Of a stretch of DNA of 64,000 bases, positions 17,468 to 27,029 are shown piece after piece. Made by a program: the position numbers and the translations under genes. Source of the DNA: Ovoidimarina sp963698645 (GTDB lineage Bacteria; Pseudomonadota; Alphaproteobacteria; Rhodobacterales; Rhodobacteraceae). The first letter of the stretch is position 1. Each line of letters starts with the position of its first letter. A model generated the notes under the pieces. The model was given only the letters and a program-made list of their open reading frames with translations, was not told where the DNA came from and searched no databases. The stretch covers positions 776,977 to 840,976 of the forward strand of contig CAVORP010000009.1 of the NCBI GenBank assembly GCA_963698645.1. The letters are read 5' to 3'.

Positions 17468-18856
17468 ATGAGCCTATCGCGCAACTTTCTGCTGGCCAGT
17501 CTTTTCGCCGCCGCTGCATTCGCCGCAAGCGCCGCCGTTGCTGGTGCCAGTACGGCGCAACTGGCACTACCGTATTGCGCCGGAAAGCCAGGCGTGGATG
17601 GCGATCTCGATGATTGGAAGATCGACCGTCTTGAACTGCAATTTGGCGAAACCGCCGGCACCCCGACCCAGCGCAATCGGATCAGGGCGCAGGCTTGTTG
17701 GACCATCGATACCTTCTACCTCAGTTGGTCGTTGCAGGACGCCGACCTGATCGCCGCGCCGGCCGAGCTTGCGGTCGGCCAGTACCACCAATACGACTCG
17801 GTGCAGTTGTATCTGGACCCGCGCAACGACTCGACGGCGGTGATGAATCGCGATGATGTTGATCTGCTGCTGTTGCCCGATGGACGCTCGGGCGTGTTGC
17901 GCGGCGATACGCTGATCGAGGCCTTGGTCGGGTCCAGCGTGCCGCAACGCGAGTCGGCTCCGCTGAACCTCGAGTACGCCACCACTCGCACACCACTCGG
18001 CTGGCAGGCCGAACTGGGTGTGCCGTTTGCCGGTCTGGGGACACTGCCGCAATCGGGTGCCACGCTGAAAATTGATCTGGCAATCAACGACTGGCTGGTC
18101 GATCATCCATCAACACCGCCGCCACCGCTGGTGCCGACCGTTACGCCAGCCATTGATGCCGGGACCGACCGCGCCGTGGGTACGCAGGTGCTGCCGCGCA
18201 GCTTGTCGGGCACCACCGATTTTGGTCATCCCGCGAACTGGCGGGTGGTCGCCCTGACCGGTTCGGTGCCGCTGAGCGTGCGCCTGGCGCAGCGCTGGGG
18301 TGTGGCGCGCCTGCTGGCGGTGGCCGTGGTGGGCGTCGCGCTGGTGTTCGCCGTGTTGCTGAGTTTGCTGATGGCGTTACAACGCCGGCACTTGCGCGCA
18401 CTCGTGCAGCGCCTGGAGCAGGCACCGGACGCCCGCTTCGGTGCCGGGACACCAACCGACGGCGAAACGCTCGACGCGCCTGCGGCAGAGAGCGCGATTG
18501 CACCCGCAGCAGTTCCCGGCGTTGATCCGCGCGAGGCAGCGTTCGCCAAAAACGTGCTGGATTTCATCCGTCTGCATATCGACCAGACGCTGACGCCCGG
18601 TTCGCTCGCCGAACACTTTCATGTTTCCCTGCGCACCCTGCAACGGCGTCTGAAGGCGGGCATCGAATCCAGTCCGCAGGATCTGATCCTGGCGGCACGA
18701 CTGCAGTTCGCCCATCACCTGTTAAGCGAAGGCAAATGGCGGGTCAGCGAAGTCGCCCATCGGGCTGGCTTCGAAGACCTGTCCCATTTCGGCAAGCGTT
18801 TTCGTGCCGCCTATGGCGTTTCGCCGTCGCGTCTGGGCGAACCGGCGTCGCATTGA
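17468..18856 (+). CDS. Membrane-spanning AraC-type regulator with CBM9-like periplasmic domain
   Basis: 462 residues. Residues 1-27 look like a signal peptide or first membrane segment. About 28-277 form a predicted periplasmic beta domain that opens P-Y-C-A-G-K-P-G-V-D-G-D-L-D-D-W, the start pattern of CBM9-like/DOMON-type modules that bind carbohydrate or haem. A strong membrane helix follows at about 278-305, then an acidic Ala/Pro linker and an AraC/XylS double helix-turn-helix at about 362-457 (S-L-R-T-L-Q-R-R-L and H-R-A-G-F-E-D-L-S-H-F-G-K-R-F). This makes a one-component transmembrane regulator: sensing outside, DNA binding inside. The natural candidate target is the secreted beta-helix gene 146 bases downstream. 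ATG 17468 has only a weak ribosome site. Ligand unknown. Confidence 0.75.
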   Translation: MSLSRNFLLASLFAAAAFAASAAVAGASTAQLALPYCAGKPGVDGDLDDWKIDRLELQFGETAGTPTQRNRIRAQACWTIDTFYLSWSLQDADLIAAPAELAVGQYHQYDSVQLYLDPRNDSTAVMNRDDVDLLLLPDGRSGVLRGDTLIEALVGSSVPQRESAPLNLEYATTRTPLGWQAELGVPFAGLGTLPQSGATLKIDLAINDWLVDHPSTPPPPLVPTVTPAIDAGTDRAVGTQVLPRSLSGTTDFGHPANWRVVALTGSVPLSVRLAQRWGVARLLAVAVVGVALVFAVLLSLLMALQRRHLRALVQRLEQAPDARFGAGTPTDGETLDAPAAESAIAPAAVPGVDPREAAFAKNVLDFIRLHIDQTLTPGSLAEHFHVSLRTLQRRLKAGIESSPQDLILAARLQFAHHLLSEGKWRVSEVAHRAGFEDLSHFGKRFRAAYGVSPSRLGEPASH

Positions 18857-18886
18857 AAGCTGCGCCTGGCCCAGAAATTATCGGAC

Positions 18887-18899
18887 AAATCATTGATTT
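18887..18899. promoter_or_regulatory. AT-rich 13-bp palindrome, possible operator
   Basis: AAATCA-T-TGATTT is a perfect inverted repeat in an otherwise GC-rich context, between the AraC-type regulator and the beta-helix gene. It could be a binding site for the upstream regulator, but AraC proteins more often bind direct repeats. Confidence 0.25.
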
Positions 18900-18909
18900 T
18901 CAAGGATTG

Positions 18910-19002
18910 TCGCGCATAGACCAGTAATCGTCGCCGACAGACTAACCCCCGCCACCGCCGCGCTGCTCTGCTGAGCACCCCGCAACCGTGACGAGACCTT
19001 CC
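18910..19002 (+). repeat. Upstream repeat, copy 1 (before intact beta-helix gene)
   Basis: About 90 bases immediately before the ATG at 19003. It is clearly similar, with point changes, to 20431-20523 before the second copy: both share CGCGCA-AGACCAGT-ATCGTCGCCG and a CTGCTCTGCT-like block. The duplication therefore included the leader and probably the promoter. Confidence 0.8.
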
Positions 19003-20406
19003 ATGACTGCCGTGCGCCTGTTGATCTGGCTTGTTGTTGCCTTGCTGACCAGCTTTAGCTGCCAAGCGGCGATTCATCGCGTCGGCACCTTTGCCGAATA
19101 CACCACGCTACAAGACGCCCTCGCTGCCGCGGTGCTGGCCGGCGGTGGACAGGAAATCCGGGTCGAAGTCGGGTTTCATTTCACCAAGGTCGACCAAATC
19201 ATCGTCGGCGGGCAGTCGATCGTCATCACCGGCGGCTGGGACAGCACTTTTGCCACCCGCAGTCTCGATCCCACGCTGACCCGCATGGAGGGGCTGCCGG
19301 GGCTGCCGGTATTGCGGCTGGCGATGACCGGTGGCTCGCTGTTCATGGATGGACTGACGATCGCGTTCGGCGAGGCGACCTCGGCATTGAGCGCTGGCGG
19401 CGTCAACGCAAACTTGTCGGGCGACGCGATTCTGACCTTGACACGCTGCGTGATCTCGGAGAATCACTCTAGTTTCGGCACCGCTGGCGTGCGAATCAGA
19501 GCGGTCGGAACCAGTCGCTTCCAGCTAAACAGTTGCGCTGTCAATGACAACACGGCAGATGGGGCGGGCGACAACACAGGAATCGGAATGCGCCTGGTCC
19601 TGTCCGAGTTCGCGCGCGCCTATCTGACAAACGGCGATTTCACCAACAACCACGATGGCGCGCTGTCGACCGCCACCTTCGGCGCGGGGCTCGGCGGCGA
19701 CGCGAGCGACAGTTCCGCGATCCAATTGACCAGAGTCAGGGTGAGAAACCATGCCCTGCAAGCACCCCTGGTCACTGGCGGCGGGATCGTGATTGCCACG
19801 CACGGGAACGCCTTCTTTGGCGCCGATCAAGTGCAAGTGCGAGACAACACGATTTCCGCCACGGCGCTCGCCAATCCGTTTGGGGACAAGAGCCTATGGA
19901 GCATCTCCGCTGAGGTCAGTTCTCAGATACAGGTCTTCAATAGCTTGATCGCCGATTCAAACGGCGGTGGTTTGTTCGTTAACGCCAACAACCAGAGGCC
20001 AATCGGCACGTCATTCGTTGGTCTGACCGTGTCGCGCAACGCCTTGTACGGCATCGCCTTGGAAGGATCCGTTGGCGGCGTTGCCAACAGCTATATCTAT
20101 GACAGCATTGTCCACGAAAACGCTGGCGGAGCTCTCGGCCTGCAGGCCGCTTCCGGTACGCAGCTACTCAGCAATCTCGGCGACGATGTCGCTGGCAGCG
20201 GAGCGGATCCGCAATTCGTTGCCGCGTCTTCCGGCGACTACCATCTGGCGGCAGGCTCGCCCGCCATCGATGCTGGGGTCGCCGGGCCAGGCGGAGGCAT
20301 ATCTGTCTTGGACCTGGACAGTAATCCGCGCATACAGGGCGCTCAGGTCGATATTGGCGCCTACGAGTTTCGCTCCGATGCGCTGTTCCAGAACGGCTTC
20401 GAATAG
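19003..20406 (+). CDS. Secreted beta-helix-like protein with C-terminal F-x-N-G-F-E ending
   Basis: 467 residues from ATG 19003 (GACGAGAC upstream; GTG 18988 is possible). A signal peptide covers about 1-22, ending in Q-A before A-I-H-R-V-G. The body has repeated short strand-turn units with N/G/D-rich turns (for example S-R-N-A-L-Y-G-I-A-L-E, D-S-I-V-H-E-N-A-G-G), the look of a right-handed parallel beta-helix. The C-terminal third carries the D-P-Q-F...Y-H-L-A-A-G-S-P-A-I-D-A-G...D-I-G-A-Y-E-F signature of choice-of-anchor Q repeat proteins. It ends A-L-F-Q-N-G-F-E. Probably extracellular or surface bound; enzymatic role, if any, unknown. It follows the membrane AraC regulator and is tandemly duplicated. 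Confidence 0.75.
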   Translation: MTAVRLLIWLVVALLTSFSCQAAIHRVGTFAEYTTLQDALAAAVLAGGGQEIRVEVGFHFTKVDQIIVGGQSIVITGGWDSTFATRSLDPTLTRMEGLPGLPVLRLAMTGGSLFMDGLTIAFGEATSALSAGGVNANLSGDAILTLTRCVISENHSSFGTAGVRIRAVGTSRFQLNSCAVNDNTADGAGDNTGIGMRLVLSEFARAYLTNGDFTNNHDGALSTATFGAGLGGDASDSSAIQLTRVRVRNHALQAPLVTGGGIVIATHGNAFFGADQVQVRDNTISATALANPFGDKSLWSISAEVSSQIQVFNSLIADSNGGGLFVNANNQRPIGTSFVGLTVSRNALYGIALEGSVGGVANSYIYDSIVHENAGGALGLQAASGTQLLSNLGDDVAGSGADPQFVAASSGDYHLAAGSPAIDAGVAGPGGGISVLDLDSNPRIQGAQVDIGAYEFRSDALFQNGFE

Positions 20407-20430
20407 GCGGCAAGCGCCTGATCCAGGCGT

Positions 20431-20523
20431 GGCGCGCACAGACCAGTGATCGTCGCCGGCGAACTAACTCCCTCGCCGGCGCGGCTGTTCTGCTAAGCGC
20501 CCCTAACCGCGATGAGAGCTGCC
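20431..20523 (+). repeat. Upstream repeat, copy 2 (before decayed beta-helix gene)
   Basis: Diverged copy of 18910-19002 in the same position relative to the start codon of the second paralogue. It marks the tandem duplication unit of about 1.5 kb. Confidence 0.8.
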
Positions 20524-21539
20524 ATGCCCACCCTGCGCCGATCGATCTGCGTTCTTGCCGCCCTGCTGTCCAGCTTTGCTTGCCATGCGGCGATTTATCG
20601 CGTCGGCCCCGACGGCGACTACGCCACCCTGCAAGTCGCGCTGGATGCCGCGGTGCTGGCCGGTGGACCGCAGTCGATTCAGGTCGAAAGCGGCTTGTAT
20701 CCGGGCACCAGCATCAACAAGACCATCAACGCGGTCCAGGCGCTGACCATCACTGGCTGAACCTGGCCGGAAATTCGAGCGCGTTTCTGACCGGGGTCGA
20801 GTTCGCCGGCAACAGCGATACGGCGAGCAGCCTGCAGAGCAGCGGCGGCGGGCTGTTCGTGGTGGTCCGCGAGGATGCCTATCTGGGGCTGAACATGCTC
20901 AATCTGCACGACAATTTCCTGTCTGGTCCGAACGCCGGCGGCACCGGCTTCAGCCAGTCCGCCTATGGCAATGCCGTCGTTTCCGCCGAGCGCTTGCGGG
21001 TGACGGACAACAATGCCTCTGCCGCGGCGATCGGCGAGCACGCGCAGTTTCGGTTTGATCTGAACGACGCCGCGCAAGTGCGCCTCAGCGACAGTCTGAT
21101 TGCAGCTCGAACGGTGAGGGCTTGAGCGTGCGCGCCGACACCCTGCCCGGTGCGCAGTTGGTGAACCTCAGCGTCGCGAACAATGCGCTTGGCGGTATCA
21201 CCGTGCAAGGCAGTTCCACCAACAATGCGATTTACAACAGTGCCGTCCATGGCAATGGCGGCCCCGGGCTCGGCATGATCCTTGGTCTCGACGTACAGCG
21301 CGGCAACAACCTCGGCGATGACGTTCGATGGCAATGCCGTGGACCCGCTGTTCATCGATCCGCTCGGCAACTTTCGCCTGCAGCCCGCCTCGCCGGCCGT
21401 CGATGGCGGACTCGACACTCCGCCGGGTGCGCTGTTGATGCTCGATCTAAACGATAACCGCCGGGTGCAGGGCGCGCACGTCGACATTGGCGCCTATGAG
21501 TTCATCCCCGACCCGCTGTTTCAGAATGGATTCGAGTAG
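20524..21539 (+). pseudogene. Decayed tandem paralogue of the secreted beta-helix protein
   Basis: It starts like its neighbour (signal peptide, A-I-Y-R-V-G, L-D-A-A-V-L-A-G-G) and ends with the same D-I-G-A-Y-E-F...P-L-F-Q-N-G-F-E, so both ends are present. Between them the frame is broken: TGA at about 20758, where roughly 140 residues are missing relative to the intact copy, a one-base loss near 21107 and a one-base gain near 21318. Each segment stays recognisable in another frame. With a large deletion plus several indels it looks like a true pseudogene, although single-base errors are widespread in this window. The AraC-type regulator lies upstream of both copies. Confidence 0.75.
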
Positions 21540-21734
21540 AGGCTCGGCGCACCACAGTCCCGCGCACAGTGTGCGTGTTGATACGGGCGGTTTGGCCGCC
21601 TTGAGTCAAGGGGGCGTCGGACGCGCAGCTGCCGGCAGCGTTGTGCGGGCAACCACTTCGCTCAGGCTCATTTCACTTTTGGAATGTTCACTGCAGATTT
21701 CTCGCGCACTCGCACGCGGCCCGTGCACAAAAGC

Positions 21735-21756
21735 AAACGGCCCCGAGGGGCCGTTT
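21735..21756 (-). terminator. Intrinsic terminator after tRNA-Ser
   Basis: Perfect 10-base stem AAACGGCCCC/GGGGCCGTTT with a two-base centre, six bases past the encoded CCA of tRNA-Ser; on the minus strand it is followed by TTTGCTTTT. Confidence 0.8.
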
Positions 21757-21762
21757 CTTGAC

Positions 21763-21855
21763 TGGCGGAGAGAGAGGGATTCGAACCCTCGATAAGGCTT
21801 TTGACCCTATACTCCCTTAGCAGGGGAGCCCCTTCGGCCTCTCGGGCATCTCTCC
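21763..21855 (-). tRNA. tRNA-Ser (GCT)
   Basis: Class II tRNA with acceptor GGAGAGA/TCTCTCC, anticodon loop CTGCTAA giving GCT, a long variable arm, T-loop TTCGAAT, discriminator G and encoded CCA. It starts seven bases after the csrA stop, a conserved csrA-tRNA-Ser linkage. Confidence 0.95.
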
Positions 21856-21862
21856 GGAACCG

Positions 21863-22081
21863 TCAAACCTTGTTCGCGTCTTCGCCGGAGTCGGGGGCGG
21901 ATTCCTTGTGCCCTTCCTGCTCGCGCCGAATGCGCTGATAAATTTCTTCGCGATGTACTCCGAGATCCTTCGGTGCGTTGATGCCGATGCGAACCTGGTT
22001 GCCTTTCACGCCGAGTACCGTGACCGTTACCTGGTCTCCGATCATCAGCGTCTCACCCACACGACGCGTCAGAATCAACAT
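21863..22081 (-). CDS. csrA: Carbon storage regulator CsrA
   Basis: 72 residues starting M-L-I-L-T-R-R-V-G-E-T, the invariant CsrA/RsmA N-terminus; G-V-K-G-N-Q-V-R-I-G-I-N-A-P and V-H-R-E-E-I-Y are the other RNA-binding strands. The dimer binds GGA motifs in leaders and represses or activates translation of many mRNAs. The C-terminal 15 residues are the usual variable acidic tail. A strong GGGGGAGGTAG precedes the ATG. It probably shares a transcript with tRNA-Ser. Confidence 0.95.
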   Translation of the reverse strand: MLILTRRVGETLMIGDQVTVTVLGVKGNQVRIGINAPKDLGVHREEIYQRIRREQEGHKESAPDSGEDANKV

Positions 22082-22197
22082 GTCCTACCTCCCCCGGTGC
22101 AGACCGAACTGCCGTCTCACCGCGCAGTCCATCGCCTAGTTCGGCCGAAGCCGTCATGCGCCGGATACTACAGACCACCCTATCCATTCGCAACGAA

Positions 22198-22221
22198 AAC
22201 GAAGGCCGCCCACAGGCGGCC
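22198..22221 (-). terminator. Intrinsic terminator after tRNA-Glu
   Basis: On the minus strand GGCCGCC-TGTG-GGCGGCC (22221-22204) is followed by TTCGTTTTC. It sits seven bases after the end of tRNA-Glu and closes the Ala-Glu tRNA transcript. Confidence 0.75.
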
Positions 22222-22227
22222 CTTGAA

Positions 22228-22303
22228 TGGCGTCCCCAAGGGGATTCGAACCCCTGTTACAGCCGTGAAAGGGCCGTGTCCTAGGCCTCTAGACGATGGG
22301 GAC
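22228..22303 (-). tRNA. tRNA-Glu (TTC)
   Basis: Acceptor GTCCCCA/TGGGGAC, anticodon loop CTTTCAC giving TTC, T-loop TTCGAAT, discriminator G and encoded CCA. Second gene of the Ala-Glu pair. Confidence 0.95.
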
Positions 22304-22317
22304 TTGCTTCCCTTTCG

Positions 22318-22393
22318 TGGTGGAGCCAGCCGGAGTCGAACCGGCGGCCTCTACAATGCCATTGTAGCGCTCTACCAGCTGAGCTATGGCCCC
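22318..22393 (-). tRNA. tRNA-Ala (GGC)
   Basis: Acceptor GGGGCCA/TGGCTCC with one G-T pair, anticodon loop ATGGCAT giving GGC, T-loop TTCGACT, discriminator A and encoded CCA. First gene of the Ala-Glu pair. Confidence 0.95.
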
Positions 22394-22408
22394 CGCGAAA
22401 GGGCGCGC

Positions 22409-22436
22409 ATCATAACAGCTGATCGTCGTCCGTCAA
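22409..22436 (-). promoter_or_regulatory. Promoter of the tRNA-Ala/tRNA-Glu transcript
   Basis: Minus-strand TTGACG (22436-22431), 16-base spacer, TATGAT (22414-22409), 16 bases upstream of tRNA-Ala. Third tRNA promoter here with the same TTGACG box. Confidence 0.8.
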
Positions 22437-22589
22437 CAGCTGTTGCCCAGCTTCCACAGCCGCGCAGTGACGATTGGTTTGACTGCCACCCCTTGCTTGT
22501 CTGGATAGAACCCCTGTGATGCAATCCGGCGGGATTGGATGCGCATGCATCCTGCGATCAATTCGCTGCAAGAGACAGGAGAGACACGC

Positions 22590-24270
22590 ATGCAGATCGA
22601 GCGACCCTGGTTGGCCACGTACCCGAAATGCGTGCCTGCGGAAATCGATATCAATGCCTATGGCTCGATTGTGTCGGTGCTGCGCGAGGCCTGCGATACC
22701 TATCGCCAGAAGCCCGCCTTCACCAACATGGGCAAGACCATCACCTACGACGACCTCGACGCACTCAGCGCCAACTTCGCGTCCTACCTGCTCAACGACC
22801 TGCAGCTGAAGAAGGGTGATCGCATCGCGATCATGCTGCCGAACCTGCTGCAGTATCCGATCGCGATCTTCGGCGCGCTCCGCGCCGGTCTGACTGTGGT
22901 CAACACCAATCCGATGTACACCGCGCGCGAACTGAAGCACCAACTCAACGACGCCGGTGCCAGTGCGATCATCGTGCTCGACAATTTCGCGGCGACGCTG
23001 AGCGATGTACTGAAAGAGACGCCGATCCGCCATGTCATCACCACCGCGATCGGCGACCTGCTCGGCTTTCCGAAATCGCTGATCGTGAATTTCGTCGCGC
23101 GCCACGTGAAGAAGATAGTGCCCGACTACCAGATCACCGGCGCCATCCGCTTCAACGACGCCCTCGCCGCCGGTGCGCGCAAGCCGGCGCCCAAGGTGGA
23201 CCTGGTCGCCGACGACATCGCCTTCCTGCAGTACACCGGTGGCACCACCGGCGTCGCCAAGGGCGCCATGCTCACGCACCGAAATTTGATCGCGAACATG
23301 CAGATGGTCTCGGCCTGGTTCGGCGCCAACATCAAGCTCGGCGAGGAAGTGATGATCACCGCCCTGCCGCTGTATCACATCTTCGCGCTGACCTGTAATT
23401 GCCTGGTGTTCATCAAGTTCGGCGGCATCAATGTGCTGATCACCAACCCGCGCGACATGGCCGGCTTCGTCAAGGAATTGTCGAAAACGCCGTTTACCGC
23501 GATCACCGGCGTCAACACGCTGTTCAACGGTTTGCTCAACACGCCTGGTTTCGACGAGGTCGACTTTTCGCACCTGAAGATGAGCTTCGGTGGCGGCATG
23601 GCGGTGCAACGCGCGGTCGCGGAACGCTGGAAGAAGGTCACCGGCTGCACCCTGATCGAAGGCTTCGGCATGACCGAGAGTTCGCCGGTCGCCACCATCA
23701 ATCCGTTGGAAAACCTCGAGTACAGCGGCTCGATCGGCCTGCCGGCGCCGTCGACCGACCTGTGCATCCAGGATGACGACGGGCACATCCTCGGCATGGG
23801 CGACATCGGCGAGATCTGCGTGCGCGGCCCACAGGTGATGAAGGGCTACTGGCAGCGCCCGGAAGACACCGCCAAGACCATCGTCGACGGCTGGCTGCGC
23901 ACCGGCGACATCGGGCAAGTACGACGAACGCGGCTTCTTCTACATCGTCGATCGCAAGAAGGACATGATCCTGGTCTCGGGCTTCAACGTCTATCCCAAC
24001 GAAATCGAAGATGTGGTCGCGACCATGACCGGCGTGCTCGAAGTGGCCGCGGTCGGCGTGCCCGACGACAAGTCCGGTGAGGCGGTGAAGCTGGTGATCG
24101 TGCGCAAGGACCCGGGCCTCACCGTCGCGCAGGTCAAGGCGCACTGCAAGGAAAACCTCACCGGTTACAAGCAGCCGAAGATCATCGAGTTCCGCGATTC
24201 GCTGCCGAAGACCAATGTCGGCAAGATCCTGCGCCGCGAATTGCGCGACGCGCCCAAGCCGGCAGCCTGA
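22590..24270 (+). CDS. fadD: Long-chain fatty acid--CoA ligase (FadD/RpfB), frameshifted
   Basis: About 559 residues once one frame change is repaired, the FadD length. The AMP-binding motif Y-T-G-G-T-T-G-V-A-K-G lies in the middle, G-F-G-M-T-E-S-S-P is the adenine motif, and D-R-K-K-D-M-I-L-V-S-G-F-N-V-Y-P-N-E-I-E the hinge/FACS motif, with the catalytic Lys in G-K-I-L-R-R-E. It activates fatty acids to acyl-CoA at the membrane. The frame breaks near 23913: GACATCGGGCAAG needs one G fewer to restore G-D-I-G-K-Y-D-E-R-G-F. AGGAGAG precedes ATG 22590. Its place beside lysS-prfB-recJ-rpfE matches xanthomonad rpfB. Confidence 0.88.
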
Positions 24271-24275
24271 CAAGA

Positions 24276-24295
24276 TCGAGGTCTGGAGACCTCGA
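24276..24295. terminator. Hairpin between convergent fadD and lysS
   Basis: Perfect 8-base stem TCGAGGTC/GACCTCGA with a TGGA loop in the 32-base gap between two convergent genes. No long T-run follows, so efficiency is uncertain. Confidence 0.5.
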
Positions 24296-24302
24296 CTTCC
24301 TC

Positions 24303-25817
24303 TCAGCGTTCGACTTCCGGGCGCATGTACGGGAACAACAGCACGTCGCGGATCGAGGGCACATCCGCGATCAGCATGACCAGGCGGTCGATGCCGACAC
24401 CGAGACCACCGGTCGGCGGCAGACCGTACTCAAGCGCGCGAATGTAGTCGGCGTCGAAATGCATGGCCTCGTCGTCACCGGAGTCCTTGGCTTCCACCTG
24501 GGCCTGGAAACGCGCGGACTGGTCCTCGGGATCGTTCAACTCGGAGAAGCCGTTGGCGAGTTCCTTGCCGCCGACGAACAGTTCGAAGCGATCAGTGATG
24601 CCGGGGTCATGATCGTTCGCGCGCGCCAACGGTGACACCTCGGTCGGATGCGCGGTGATGAAGGTCGGTTGCACCAGGTGCTGCTCGACCGTCTTCTCGA
24701 AGATCTCCAGCAGGATCTTGCCCCAGCCGTAGTCCTTTTTCACGTGGATACCGAGACGCGCACAATGGGCGGCCATGGCCTCGCGGTCACGCAGCTGCTC
24801 CCGCCCGATCTCCGGATTCGCGGCGAGCACGGCGTCGTCCATGCGCGTGCGGGTGAAGGCCGGGCCGACGTCGATGGCGCGTCCTTCCCAGTTCAGCGCC
24901 GTGGTGCCGGCGCCAGCCTGCGCGGCGCAGCGGATCATCGCCTCGGTCATGTCCATGACTTCATTGAACGTGGCGTAGGCCTCGTACGACTCGAGCATGG
25001 TGAATTCAGGGTTGTGGCGCGTGCTCACGCCTTCGTTGCGGAAGTTGCGGTTGATCTCGAAGACGCGATCCAGCCCAGCGACGACCAGCCGCTTCAAATA
25101 CAGCTCCGGCGCGACGCGCAGGTACATCTGCAGGTCGAGCGCGTTGTGGTGCGTCACGAACGGACGCGCGGTCGCGCCGCCCGGGATCGGATGCATCATC
25201 GGCGTCTCGACCTCGACGAAGCCGCGCCCTTCCATAAAATCGCGAATGGCTCGCACGCTGCGCGAGCGCAGTGCGAACACGCGCTGCGAATCCTCGTTGA
25301 CGATCAGGTCGACGTAGCGCTGGCGATAGCGCTGCTCGACATTCTCGAGGCCATGCCACTTGTCCGGCAGCGGCCGCAACGACTTGGTCAACAAGCGCAG
25401 GCGGTCGACCTTGATCGACAACTCGCCGGTTTTGGTGCGCATCACCTGCCCTTCGGCGCCGAGAATGTCGCCGACATCGAAACCCTTGAAGGCTTCGTAG
25501 CCGTCGCCCAGCGTGCTCTGCTGCAGAAACAACTGGATGCGCCCGCTCTGGTCCTGGATCTGCGTGAATGCGGCCTTGCCCATGAGCCGCTTCGCCAGCA
25601 TGCGCCCGGCGACACGGACCCGGCGCGCGATGCCGTCGATGGCTTCGGCGCTCCACTGCTCCTTGTCGGCGTAATCGCCCTGCAGCTGGCCGGCGAAGGC
25701 ATCCGGATGGAAATCGTTCGGATAGGCATTGCCGTGCGCGCGCAATTCGTGCAACTTGGCGCGACGCTCGGCAATCAGGCGGTTCTCGTCGACGATGGGC
25801 GGTGTGGGGTCGGTCAT
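24303..25817 (-). CDS. lysS: Lysyl-tRNA synthetase (class II)
   Basis: About 504 residues. N-terminal OB-fold anticodon-binding domain (roughly 55-160), then the class II core: motif 1 around F-V-E-V-E-T-P-M-M, motif 2 F-R-N-E-G-V-S-T-R-H-N-P-E-F-T, motif 3 G-L-G-V-G-I-D-R-L-V-M. It charges tRNA-Lys. ATG 25817 follows GGGAACGACC; ATG 25829, two bases after the prfB stop, would add four residues. prfB-lysS is a conserved operon, and here both are intact in order. Confidence 0.93.
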   Translation of the reverse strand: MTDPTPPIVDENRLIAERRAKLHELRAHGNAYPNDFHPDAFAGQLQGDYADKEQWSAEAIDGIARRVRVAGRMLAKRLMGKAAFTQIQDQSGRIQLFLQQSTLGDGYEAFKGFDVGDILGAEGQVMRTKTGELSIKVDRLRLLTKSLRPLPDKWHGLENVEQRYRQRYVDLIVNEDSQRVFALRSRSVRAIRDFMEGRGFVEVETPMMHPIPGGATARPFVTHHNALDLQMYLRVAPELYLKRLVVAGLDRVFEINRNFRNEGVSTRHNPEFTMLESYEAYATFNEVMDMTEAMIRCAAQAGAGTTALNWEGRAIDVGPAFTRTRMDDAVLAANPEIGREQLRDREAMAAHCARLGIHVKKDYGWGKILLEIFEKTVEQHLVQPTFITAHPTEVSPLARANDHDPGITDRFELFVGGKELANGFSELNDPEDQSARFQAQVEAKDSGDDEAMHFDADYIRALEYGLPPTGGLGVGIDRLVMLIADVPSIRDVLLFPYMRPEVER

Positions 25818-25831
25818 GGTCGTTCCCATGG

Positions 25832-26958
<1,127 letters not shown>

Positions 26959-27029
26959 GATCATGATTCGCTGAAAAACGGCCGGCGAGAATACCAGAGC
27001 CGCCCGCACGGCCGCGCTCGAACGCGGCG

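Noticed and set aside
22539..24080. Using the upstream ATG 22539 for fadD
   Set aside because: ATG 22590 has a strong AGGAGAG and begins at the family start; the extra 17 residues have no support.
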